Below, piece after piece: positions 7,088-13,646 of a stretch of 13,646 nt of DNA. Each line of letters begins with the position of its first letter. Within the stretch, counting starts at the first letter, position 1. The stretch is from contig JAITST010000004.1 of assembly GCA_031287585.1 (NCBI GenBank), positions 1-13,646 on the forward strand, in the 5' to 3' direction. The notes beneath the pieces were generated by a model. That model was not told the DNA's origin and did no database searches. It was given only the letters and a program-made list of their open reading frames with translations. The position numbers were made by a program, and so were the translations under genes. The stretch is from Planctomycetaceae bacterium. GTDB lineage: Bacteria > Planctomycetota > Planctomycetia > Pirellulales > Thermoguttaceae.

Positions 7088-8419
7088 ATGGTCACGATTA
7101 GCCCTAGCATCGACCTGAAACAGATAGTTGTCAGCGGTAGTACGTTTGGTCCGATTGAAATTGATAAGTTGTCCAGTGCGATTAACCGCGATTATACGCA
7201 GTTTGAACTGTTGCGTGAAGCGGTTGTGGAGTTGGAATCGAAGTCAGGTGAAGATACCAGTCCGGCGGGATTCGTTCGTCTTGGTGTCTGTCAATATCTT
7301 ATTGGTCGTTTTGAAGATGCGTTGCAATCGCTCAAAAAGGGTGACGGCGGTGCGTTGGCTCAATTTTTTACAGGTAAAACATTGCAGGCACTCGGCGATT
7401 ACGAGGCGGCGGTAAAAAGTTTTGAGTTGTCGAAGAAGTCCGGTTATAACTCGGAAACGTGTACGTTATCGTGTGCGGAAGCGTACCGTTATCTCGATAG
7501 GATTGAGGACTCGTTACGTCAGTTGAACAACCTTTCCGGTGCGGTCGAACAGACGGCGGAGTATTTGTACCAGCGCGGTGCAACGGTAAACAAAATTCTC
7601 GGTAACGAGGCGGAAGCGATTCGTCTTTTCGAGCGTGCGTATGAAGCGGACAAATCGCACCCCGGCGCACTTTTCGGACTTGCACTCGTCAACGAGCGTC
7701 ACGGGAACGACGAAGAGGCGTTGGAATTGTACAAGCGTGCGGTTAGCCGTTTTCCGACTAACGTTGGTACGTTGATAAATCTTGGTATTCTGTACGAAGA
7801 TTTCGGTATGTACGAACAGGCGGTTGTTTGTTTCCAACGTGTTTTGGATTCGTATCCGAACCACGACAAGGCACGGCTGTTTTTGAAGGACGCGCGTGCG
7901 TCAAGCGAGATGCACTTTGACGAAGACGCACAACGTAAACGTGACCGTATGGGGCAAGTTCTCAATTTGCCGGTGTCGGACTTCGAGATGTCGGTACGCA
8001 GCCGTAACTGCTTGAAGACAATGGGGATAAACACTCTTGGCGACCTGTGTAAGCGTACAGAACAGGAGTTGCTTGGCAGCAAAAATTTCGGTGAGACAAG
8101 TCTTGTCGAGATTCGGGAAATGTTGTCGATGAAAGGTTTGCAACTCGGTCAACTCGCGGCGGAGAAACACGCGGCGGACGTGATTGAGGTTGAAGCGTTG
8201 CCGCCGGAAGAGCAAGCGGTGATGATGCGACCAGTAACGGATTTGAATTTGTCGGTACGAGCGAGAAAGTGTATGAGCCGTCTCGGGATACAGACGATTG
8301 CGGAATTGGTGCGTCATACGCCCGACGAGTTACTCGAAAGCAAAAATTTCGGTGTGACAAGTTTGAACGAGATACGCGAAAAACTTACTCTGTATAATAT
8401 GAAACTACGTGGTGAATGA
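7088..8419 (+). CDS. TPR protein with two RNA polymerase alpha C-terminal domains
   Basis: The start is ATG at 7088, nine bases after an AGGAG site; the TTG at 7079 directly abuts that site and cannot be used. The protein is 443 residues. Residues about 55-285 are TPR-like helical repeats, for example EAIRLFERAYEADKSHPGAL and EALELYKRAVSRFPTNVGTL. Two domains follow that align without gaps to the core of the E. coli alpha CTD, at about 292-355 and 381-443. The Arg equivalent to alpha R265 is kept in both (R304, R391), as are Cys 269 (C308, C395), G296 (G335, G422), S299 (S338, S425) and E302 (E341, E428). The K298 equivalent is Thr in both, and the N268 equivalent is Asn in the first and Lys in the second. 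I recall this architecture as conserved in planctomycetes. DNA or UP-element binding, or contact with transcription factors, is an inference; the TPRs suggest a partner protein. Confidence 0.88.
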   Translation: MVTISPSIDLKQIVVSGSTFGPIEIDKLSSAINRDYTQFELLREAVVELESKSGEDTSPAGFVRLGVCQYLIGRFEDALQSLKKGDGGALAQFFTGKTLQALGDYEAAVKSFELSKKSGYNSETCTLSCAEAYRYLDRIEDSLRQLNNLSGAVEQTAEYLYQRGATVNKILGNEAEAIRLFERAYEADKSHPGALFGLALVNERHGNDEEALELYKRAVSRFPTNVGTLINLGILYEDFGMYEQAVVCFQRVLDSYPNHDKARLFLKDARASSEMHFDEDAQRKRDRMGQVLNLPVSDFEMSVRSRNCLKTMGINTLGDLCKRTEQELLGSKNFGETSLVEIREMLSMKGLQLGQLAAEKHAADVIEVEALPPEEQAVMMRPVTDLNLSVRARKCMSRLGIQTIAELVRHTPDELLESKNFGVTSLNEIREKLTLYNMKLRGE

Positions 8420-8504
8420 TTTGCCTCGTGATAACAGATTTGTTCGGAATAAATTAACTCCGTGTTTCACCGCGAATAACTCACAGTGAAATCGGGGGGT
8501 TTGT

Positions 8505-8562
8505 AAATCGAACACGCGCCGTTGTAGTTACCCCTACGACGGCGCGTGTTCGATTTGTTTTT
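8505..8562 (+). terminator. Strong intrinsic terminator after the TPR/alphaCTD gene
   Basis: Arms 8505-8527 and 8534-8556 make a 23-bp stem with a single U-G wobble and a 6-base loop, ending in TTTGTTTTT. It is one of the longest stems in the window. It begins about 85 bases after the stop of the TPR gene and ends 36 bases before the nspC start. Confidence 0.92.
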
Positions 8563-8598
8563 CACAACTTCAAAGATTTTTTTTCCAATTTAACCCAA

Positions 8599-9813
8599 AT
8601 GTCACAAAACTTCACCGAGTCGTTTGACTACTCCGCATTCAAGATTCCCACTCCTTACTACGTCATAGACCGTGCGAAGATACGCCGTAATATGCAGATT
8701 TTGCAACAAGTCCAACAGCGAACCGGCTGTAAAATTTTGCTTGCGATGAAGGCGTTTTCGTCGTGGGGATTTTTTAAGGATATGGTTCCGTATCTTTCGG
8801 GCGTGGCGGCGAGTAGTATCAACGAAGTTCGGCTTGGTAAGGAGGAGTTCGGAAAGTTGGTTCAACTCTATTCGCCCGCGTACTCGAAAGAGGAAATCAA
8901 GCAGGTACTGCCGATGGTTGACTACTTGGTTCTCAATTCGGAAAGTCAGTACGAGTTGTTCAAAAGTCTGATTAAGAAGGAACGGAAAAAACGTAAGTTG
9001 CACTGCGGTTACCGAATCAATCCTGAGTATTCCGAAGTGACAACTGAGATTTATAACCCGTGTACGAGCCGCAGCCGGTTTGGTATTCGCAGCGAGGTTA
9101 TGCATAATATAGATTCGCTTTCGGGTATCGACGGTTTCCATTTTCATACGATGTGTCAGCAGGGGTCGGACGTGCTGGTACGAACACTCGAACTTGTTGA
9201 GGAACGTTTCGGAAAATACTTCAAGAAACTCAAGTGGATAAATTTCGGAGGCGGTCACCATATCACACGTCTTGGTTACGATGTTGACCAACTTTGCGAT
9301 GTGATAAACGATTTTCGTAAACGTACCGGTTTGGATGTATTTCTCGAACCGGGTGAGGCGCACGTTCTGTACAGCGGTTACTTGGTCGCAACGGTACTTG
9401 ATATAAATGTGAATCAGAGTAGCATAGATGTCGTGGTGGTTGACACATCGGCGGCGGCTCATATGCCGGACGTTTTGGAGATGCCGTACACGCCGGAATT
9501 AATCGGAGCAAGAAAGGTGTACGAGATTTTGGATACCGATTCGCCGCTGGAAGAAGGGCGTTACAAGTACATAATTGGCAGTAAAACGTGTCTGTCCGGC
9601 GACTTAATCGGCGAATACCTGTTCCGTAAACCGTTAAAAATCGGAGACCGTATAGTTTTCGCGGATATGTCGCAATACACAATGTGCAAAAACACAGTAT
9701 TCAACGGCTTGCAACTACCGTCAATAGTTGCGTGCGACAGCGAAGTACCGGGCGGCGCGGTAGAAGTTATCAGAACATTCGGGTATGAAGATTTCAAGAG
9801 CCGACTGTCGTAG
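8599..9813 (+). CDS. nspC: Carboxynorspermidine decarboxylase
   Basis: This PLP enzyme of fold type III decarboxylates carboxynorspermidine or carboxyspermidine to norspermidine or spermidine, the last step of the polyamine route that uses aspartate semialdehyde. The 404 residues carry the family landmarks in order: PYYVID near the N-terminus, the Schiff-base lysine K51 in LLAMKAFS, FHTMCQQ, NFGGGHHIT (H220-H221), LEPGEA (E250), SAAAHMPDVLEMPY, and KTCLSGD with the active-site Cys331 and Asp335. GGGHHIT and HMPDVLEMPY separate NspC from diaminopimelate and ornithine decarboxylases. The length is slightly above the usual 375-400. No Shine-Dalgarno site precedes the ATG (CCAATTTAACCCAAATG) and no clear promoter lies between it and the terminator upstream. 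The usual partner, carboxynorspermidine dehydrogenase, is not in the window. Confidence 0.93.
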   Translation: MSQNFTESFDYSAFKIPTPYYVIDRAKIRRNMQILQQVQQRTGCKILLAMKAFSSWGFFKDMVPYLSGVAASSINEVRLGKEEFGKLVQLYSPAYSKEEIKQVLPMVDYLVLNSESQYELFKSLIKKERKKRKLHCGYRINPEYSEVTTEIYNPCTSRSRFGIRSEVMHNIDSLSGIDGFHFHTMCQQGSDVLVRTLELVEERFGKYFKKLKWINFGGGHHITRLGYDVDQLCDVINDFRKRTGLDVFLEPGEAHVLYSGYLVATVLDINVNQSSIDVVVVDTSAAAHMPDVLEMPYTPELIGARKVYEILDTDSPLEEGRYKYIIGSKTCLSGDLIGEYLFRKPLKIGDRIVFADMSQYTMCKNTVFNGLQLPSIVACDSEVPGGAVEVIRTFGYEDFKSRLS

Positions 9814-9849
9814 GCGATTGGTTGTGAAAGCGATTTCTCGCGAATTTTT

Positions 9850-10923
9850 CTAACTATCCCGTTTTGCCGACAACTGTATTATTAGCCGTTCCAATATAAA
9901 ACGCGGTTCGGCTCGGCTTTCTCCGCCTCCTTTTAGGTTCATATCGGTTTCCAGTAACCAACGCAAGAGACTGCCGCCTCGTTTTCTTCCCAGCGTTTTT
10001 AGTTGTTGTTCTAACTTCGGTTTGAAGTATGGATTTACTTTTAGGTCAGGGTCAATGTTACCTAGTTGTGTTAGCGCGTCGGATACTGTTATCTTTTTTC
10101 CGGTTGCCTCTACGTCCTGTATCAGACGTGTCGCGGCTGCTAACTTGCGTAACGTTGACGAGATTTGTGCGATGATTCCTACCGGCGTTTCGCCTGCCGC
10201 GATTAGACGCGATAGTTGTGTGATTGCGTCTTCGCATTTGCCAGCGAGAGCGAGGTCTATCATTTCAAAAATCGTCCGCTTCCGCCACGCGCCAACGTTA
10301 TCCGTGACAACTTTCGCCGTTATCGTCTGCGATTTATCTTTTACCACTAACGCCAACTTCGCTAACTCCTGCTCTAACAAACCGGACTCCATTCCGACCA
10401 GTTGTACCATCACCGACGCGGCATCGTCATTAAGTTTAAGGTCGTGACGTAACGTTGCCCAACGCGCAACCCAACTTACGCAATCTTTCTCGCGTTTGTC
10501 GTCCCACGATTTACAATTGATAATCAAGTTACTCGCCGCGACCTTCTTGTACAGTTTCGTTGTTGCCGGAAACGTTTTCAGTTGGAGTAAGAGAAAATTC
10601 GACGATGACGGCTTTTCGGCATATTTTTCCATCTCATCACGGTACTTGGTAACGAACGAGTCCGCCGCTTCGAGATTCACGACACGTCCGCAACCGCCGA
10701 ACATCGCGACAGTCGTGAGTTCCTCCAAGAGCCGGACAAACGTTATTGTTGCGGCATCGAAACTGTAAAACGAAAACTCAGCGTCGTCGCCGCCTAACGC
10801 AACATCACGCAAGTTTTTCATAACCTCAGATTTGAAAAATTCGTCGTCACCGACCAGTACGCAAATACTGGTCGCCGGATATTTTGACGGTTTCAAGAGA
10901 TAATCAGTAGCGAGGAGTTCCAC
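9850..10923 (-). CDS. holA: DNA polymerase III subunit delta
   Basis: Delta is the clamp-loader subunit that opens the beta sliding clamp. The 357-residue protein has the HolA plan: an N-terminal AAA+-like domain starting with LVGDDEFFKSEVMKNL (about 22-37), a VAMFGGCGRVVNLEAAD strand-helix region, the LLEQELAKLAL helix typical of the lid region, and a C-terminal helical collar ending RFILERLIIQLS. As usual for delta, the N-terminal ATPase motifs are degenerate. The start is GTG at 10923; no in-frame ATG lies just upstream and there is no Shine-Dalgarno site (AAAAATCCTGTG), so the start is less certain than the family. The gene converges on nspC with 36 bases between stops, a gap holding only a short GCGA/TCGC hairpin. 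It is divergent from the O-antigen ligase gene and has a structured leader. Confidence 0.87.
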   Translation of the reverse strand: MELLATDYLLKPSKYPATSICVLVGDDEFFKSEVMKNLRDVALGGDDAEFSFYSFDAATITFVRLLEELTTVAMFGGCGRVVNLEAADSFVTKYRDEMEKYAEKPSSSNFLLLQLKTFPATTKLYKKVAASNLIINCKSWDDKREKDCVSWVARWATLRHDLKLNDDAASVMVQLVGMESGLLEQELAKLALVVKDKSQTITAKVVTDNVGAWRKRTIFEMIDLALAGKCEDAITQLSRLIAAGETPVGIIAQISSTLRKLAAATRLIQDVEATGKKITVSDALTQLGNIDPDLKVNPYFKPKLEQQLKTLGRKRGGSLLRWLLETDMNLKGGGESRAEPRFILERLIIQLSAKRDS

Positions 10924-10956
10924 AGGATTTTTTGGTTTTTGGTTTGGCTGAATTAT

Positions 10957-11002
10957 AAAAACGCGGCAACGCCCTGCGCGAGATTGTTGCGGCGTTGTCG
11001 CG
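10957..11002 (-). promoter_or_regulatory. Terminator-like hairpin in the holA leader (possible attenuator)
   Basis: On the reverse strand, arms 11002-10991 and 10973-10962 form a 12-bp stem with one G-U wobble, followed at once by TTTTT (10961-10957). This is an intrinsic terminator shape, yet it lies 34 bases before the holA start with no upstream gene on that strand. The 3' arm sequence AGGGCGTTG (complement of 10975-10967) is repeated near the predicted start of the leader (11054-11046). That earlier copy could pair with the 5' arm instead, as in attenuators. Confidence 0.45.
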
Positions 11003-11064
11003 ATATTCTCGTTATACTACCATTACAATTTCGTAGAACGTAGAACAACGCCCTACGACACAGC

Positions 11065-11094
11065 ATTGTATCAAATCATTCAAAAAGATACAAT
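11065..11094. promoter_or_regulatory. Symmetric palindromic promoter for holA and the ligase gene
   Basis: ATTGTATC (11065-11072) and GATACAAT (11087-11094) are perfect 8-bp inverted arms. Read on the forward strand this gives TTGTAT, 17 bases, TACAAT. Because of the symmetry the reverse strand reads the same pair with the same 17-base gap. Predicted starts are near 11101 (+) and 11058 (-). It sits between two divergent genes, 102 bases before the ligase ATG and 142 bases before the holA GTG. Confidence 0.5.
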
Positions 11095-11155
11095 ACTCTA
11101 TATGAAGTTTGTAAAAAGTTGCAAGGTGCTGCCCTACGCTATGAGATTACGCATC

Positions 11156-11181
11156 CACTGTAAGGCATGCCATACGCAGTG
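11156..11181 (+). repeat. Near-palindrome in the leader of the ligase gene
   Basis: The segment reads CACTGTAAGGCATGCC then ATACGCAGTG, with self-complementary CACT/AGTG, GTA/TAC and GGC/GCC blocks separated by single mismatches or a bulge. It ends six bases before the GAGG ribosome site. It could be an operator or an RNA hairpin near the start codon. No function is assigned. Confidence 0.35.
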
Positions 11182-11195
11182 ATTCACGAGGTTTT

Positions 11196-13412
11196 ATGTC
11201 ACGCAATAAAAATTCAAATACAAAAAATTCAAATACCGCCGTTGCCGCTCACGATTCCTTTTTTATTGACATCGTTGCCAGCGTTTTGACAGCGATGTTG
11301 TTTGGTGTTTGTTTTGTGCATCCGGGTGATATGATGTTTCAGACTGGTTGCGGGCATTTGGTTAGTTGTCTTTGGTTTGTGTTGGTTGCGGGGTGGTTGG
11401 TTGCCCGATTTTTGTTTCGGCAAAAGTATCGCGGCGTTTCGCTTTGCTCACTTCGGTTTACTGCTGCGGATTTGTTCTTGCTTGCGTTTTTGTTTTGGTC
11501 GCTTGTTGTCTCACCTGTTGTACAACGCGGGTCTGATAACTTTTCTCTTGTCAACCAGATTTTTACATGGTGCGCGGCGGCTGCGGCTTGGTTTATGTTT
11601 CGGCAACTGTTCGTCAAACGCGAGTTAATCTATGCGGCGGCGGTTATGATTATCGCACTCGCGTTTTGGGAATCGGTGTTTGCGATTGCGCAGGAATATA
11701 TCATCATTCCTGATACCGTGCGTACTTATTCACACAATCCTGAATCGTTTCTCGTCAATGAAGGCATTGACCCGTCGCCCGATTCGCCGCTGCGTAAACT
11801 TTTTGAGTCGCGTCTCGCTACCGCAACACCGACTGGTTCGTACTTGCTGACAAACACGCTCGGCGGTCAACTTGCTTTCGCGTTTGTACTGTGCGCAGGC
11901 GGTCTGTTTTTCTTCAATATGAAAACGCAATCGCGGCAGCGTTTAACGGTCGTGATTATTGTTGTTCTAACGATATTGGTTGCGTTGTGGTTTACGCAAT
12001 GCCGTAGTGCGATGGGAGCGTTGTTGGCGGGGTTTGCGATGTTGGAATGTTATCGGCGTGATTTGTTGCGGGTGAAACGTAACCAGCGACCGTTCATGAA
12101 AAAGACATTGGCAGTGGCGATTGTCGCTGTTATGTTGTGCGGTGCTTACGCGGCAGTTTCGTGCGGCGCGGGCGGCGGTCACGGATTGTTTGACGGTGCA
12201 ACAAAGTCGCTCGGCTATCGGATGATTTACTGGCAAACGTCATTACGGATGATTGCGGAACGACCGGTTTTCGGTTGCGGTCTCGGTAACTTCTCGCAGA
12301 ATTATCTACGTTATAAACCGGTAACGGCAAGCGAGGAGATAATCGACCCGCATAACGCTTTTGCCGAACTCGCGGCGTGTACCGGAATACCGGGCGTGTT
12401 GCTCTTTGCCGGTTTTCTTACGGCGGTTTTTTATCACGTCGCGACACGGAATGAAAACGATGAGTTGCCGCAACGAAACGACGACGCGGGTGAACTGAAA
12501 AAACTTGTGTTGACGCGGCGTATTGCGATCGCCGGTTTTATGAGCGTTATTTTCCATCCGTTTTTGTCGGACAATTTTGACGCTATGACGTTATTGATTG
12601 TGTTGACAGTTATTGTGTTCGCGGCGGTTCTGCAAATTATACCGATGTCAAATGAGAAGTTGGCGAAGTGGTTGCAGCCCGCGTTGTTGGTAACCGCGAT
12701 TTGCACGCTGCTCTTCCATTTGCTAGCGGCGGGCGGTATCAACTATCTAAACGTGCAGGTGACGTTACTGGTGACAATCGCGTTGTTACTGAATTTGTGC
12801 GGTGACGAACAACGAAAAATTCCGACGGCAGTTGAGGGAACGATTGGGATAACTGCGGCGGCGGCATTTGTATTGTGTTATGTTTTTCTGTTTCTACCGC
12901 TTACGAACGCTACACATTATCAAAACGAGTTTGCCGCCAGTATCGCCGAACGTGTTAAGAATTTGGAACAAGTGGTAAAATGCCAGTACGTCATACCATA
13001 CGCGAACCAAACTGAGTTGCTTGACGCTCGGTTGCTGTATTGGGAAGAAAAGCCGGACGACATTGAGCGGCGAAAAAAACTGGAAGAAGAAATTGACGCG
13101 ACAATCAAAATCGCTGGCTCGAAGGCAACGGTACTGATGCACGTGAACGACGTGATGGAAAGAATTGAAAAGATAACAGGTGACAAGTCGAATGCGGAAA
13201 AATTCATAGAGATTGCAAAACAAGCGGTAAGAAACTATCCCAACTACGCTCTACCGCACGCAACTTTGGCAAGAGCGTACAACCGCTACAATACAGAACA
13301 CGGCGAAATGATTGAGGAGCGTGATATTGCGTTGAAGTTGGACGACATGATGACGCACGAAGATAAAAAATTGCCGCTAGAATTGAGAACGATGCTGGAA
13401 CAATTTCGGTAA
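11196..13412 (+). CDS. O-antigen ligase/polymerase family membrane protein with C-terminal TPR-like tail
   Basis: This 738-residue polytopic inner-membrane protein belongs to the WaaL/Wzy family, which transfers or polymerises polysaccharide units from a lipid carrier. About ten hydrophobic segments lie within the first 430 residues. The Wzy_C core is clear: RMIYW (342-346), then AERPVFGCGLGNF (354-366) and DPHN (384-387), followed by ELAACTGIPGVLLF. Four more hydrophobic segments follow to about residue 575. After them comes a soluble charged tail of about 160 residues with a TPR-like helix pair near AVRNYPNYALPHATLARAYN. The start is ATG with GAGG four bases upstream. No glycosyltransferase, flippase or sugar-nucleotide genes are nearby, so ligase, polymerase or protein O-glycosyltransferase cannot be told apart. 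The N-terminal 20 residues are polar and Asn/Ser-rich, with no signal peptide. Confidence 0.85.
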   Translation: MSRNKNSNTKNSNTAVAAHDSFFIDIVASVLTAMLFGVCFVHPGDMMFQTGCGHLVSCLWFVLVAGWLVARFLFRQKYRGVSLCSLRFTAADLFLLAFLFWSLVVSPVVQRGSDNFSLVNQIFTWCAAAAAWFMFRQLFVKRELIYAAAVMIIALAFWESVFAIAQEYIIIPDTVRTYSHNPESFLVNEGIDPSPDSPLRKLFESRLATATPTGSYLLTNTLGGQLAFAFVLCAGGLFFFNMKTQSRQRLTVVIIVVLTILVALWFTQCRSAMGALLAGFAMLECYRRDLLRVKRNQRPFMKKTLAVAIVAVMLCGAYAAVSCGAGGGHGLFDGATKSLGYRMIYWQTSLRMIAERPVFGCGLGNFSQNYLRYKPVTASEEIIDPHNAFAELAACTGIPGVLLFAGFLTAVFYHVATRNENDELPQRNDDAGELKKLVLTRRIAIAGFMSVIFHPFLSDNFDAMTLLIVLTVIVFAAVLQIIPMSNEKLAKWLQPALLVTAICTLLFHLLAAGGINYLNVQVTLLVTIALLLNLCGDEQRKIPTAVEGTIGITAAAAFVLCYVFLFLPLTNATHYQNEFAASIAERVKNLEQVVKCQYVIPYANQTELLDARLLYWEEKPDDIERRKKLEEEIDATIKIAGSKATVLMHVNDVMERIEKITGDKSNAEKFIEIAKQAVRNYPNYALPHATLARAYNRYNTEHGEMIEERDIALKLDDMMTHEDKKLPLELRTMLEQFR

Positions 13413-13416
13413 TAGT

Positions 13417-13439
13417 TGTAACGCATAATAGGCGTTACA
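13417..13439 (+). terminator. Hairpin after the ligase gene, weak terminator
   Basis: Arms TGTAACGC (13417-13424) and GCGTTACA (13432-13439) form a perfect 8-bp stem with a 7-base loop, starting four bases after the stop codon. The following bases (TTGCATATT) are only loosely T-rich, so termination strength is doubtful. Confidence 0.45.
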
Positions 13440-13486
13440 TTGCATATTAGAACATCAAGCAAAATTGTAAAATTTCAGTTCCCCCA

Positions 13487-13522
13487 TGGACTTTGTGTGT
13501 GTTATCATGTAAAATAACACAC
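13487..13522 (+). promoter_or_regulatory. Possible promoter with overlapping 9-bp inverted repeat
   Basis: TGGACT (13487-13492), 17 bases, TAAAAT (13510-13515) is a plausible but weak sigma70 pair. It is overlapped by perfect inverted arms GTGTGTTAT (13497-13505) and ATAACACAC (13514-13522) with an 8-base spacer, so that the -10 box lies in the operator-like element. A second hairpin (13527-13534 with 13542-13549, one mismatch) follows in the presumed leader. Confidence 0.4.
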
Positions 13523-13584
13523 TTACGCTCGCGATATGTTTTCGCAAGCAAATACACACCAAACTTTTCACGAAAGGAAAGAAA

Positions 13585-13646
13585 ATGACAAATTATGTTA
13601 AAACACAAATTAACCAAATGTTAAAATGGGGGGGGGGGCGCAGTTT
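13585..13646 (+). CDS. Start of an unidentified gene, cut by the window edge
   Basis: ATG at 13585 follows an AAAGGAAAG ribosome site with good spacing and a promoter-like region about 70 bases upstream, so a real gene start is likely. Only about 20 codons are visible, beginning MTNYVKTQINQMLKWGGG. They are polar and basic, with too little sequence to recognise a family. Codons 15-18 are made of an 11-G run (13628-13638), and the reading frame beyond it depends on the exact run length. Confidence 0.5.
   Translation, partial: MTNYVKTQINQMLKWGGGRS

Noticed and set aside
8602..9462. Long open frame on the reverse strand inside nspC (286 codons)
   Set aside because: It lies wholly antisense to a well-supported enzyme gene, has no ribosome site and resembles no family; codon bias of nspC explains the open frame.
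9826..9850. Terminator between nspC and holA
   Set aside because: The stem is only four bases (GCGA/TCGC) although followed by TTTTT; too weak to annotate.

Overview
The window most likely comes from a member of the Planctomycetota. The best clue is the gene at 7088-8419: TPR repeats followed by two copies of the RNA polymerase alpha C-terminal domain, an arrangement I associate with planctomycetes. A planctomycete also fits an outer-membrane autotransporter, an EF-G-like paralogue outside a ribosomal operon, a carboxynorspermidine decarboxylase, and several genes with weak Shine-Dalgarno sites. This assignment is from recall of families, not from a search.

Layout, left to right. (1) 3-4295 (+) is the 3' part of a very large autotransporter with Chlamydia Pmp-like GGAI/FxxN repeats; its 5' end lies outside the window. 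A strong hairpin terminator follows at 4327-4360. (2) 4378-4461 (-) is tRNA-Leu(CAA) with its own promoter. (3) 4719-6818 (-) is an EF-G-like translation GTPase, divergent from (4) 7088-8419 (+), the TPR/double-alphaCTD protein, with a promoter for each in the gap. (5) A 23-bp terminator at 8505-8562 separates that gene from nspC (8599-9813, +), which converges on (6) holA (9850-10923, -), the delta subunit of the DNA polymerase III clamp loader. (7) holA diverges from (8) 11196-13412 (+), an O-antigen ligase/polymerase family membrane protein. Their shared gap holds a symmetric palindromic promoter usable in both directions and a terminator-like hairpin in the holA leader. (9) At the right edge, 13585-13646 (+) is the start of an unidentified gene interrupted by an 11-G run.

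The genes do not form one pathway. This looks like a chromosomal region of single-gene transcription units (translation, replication, polyamine synthesis, envelope polysaccharide, surface protein), each bounded by hairpins. No transposase, CRISPR array, phage gene or toxin-antitoxin pair is visible. The most interesting signals are the alphaCTD fusion, the bidirectional palindromic promoter with a possible attenuator in front of holA, the Pmp-like repeats with a strict 75-bp period, and the poly-G tract.
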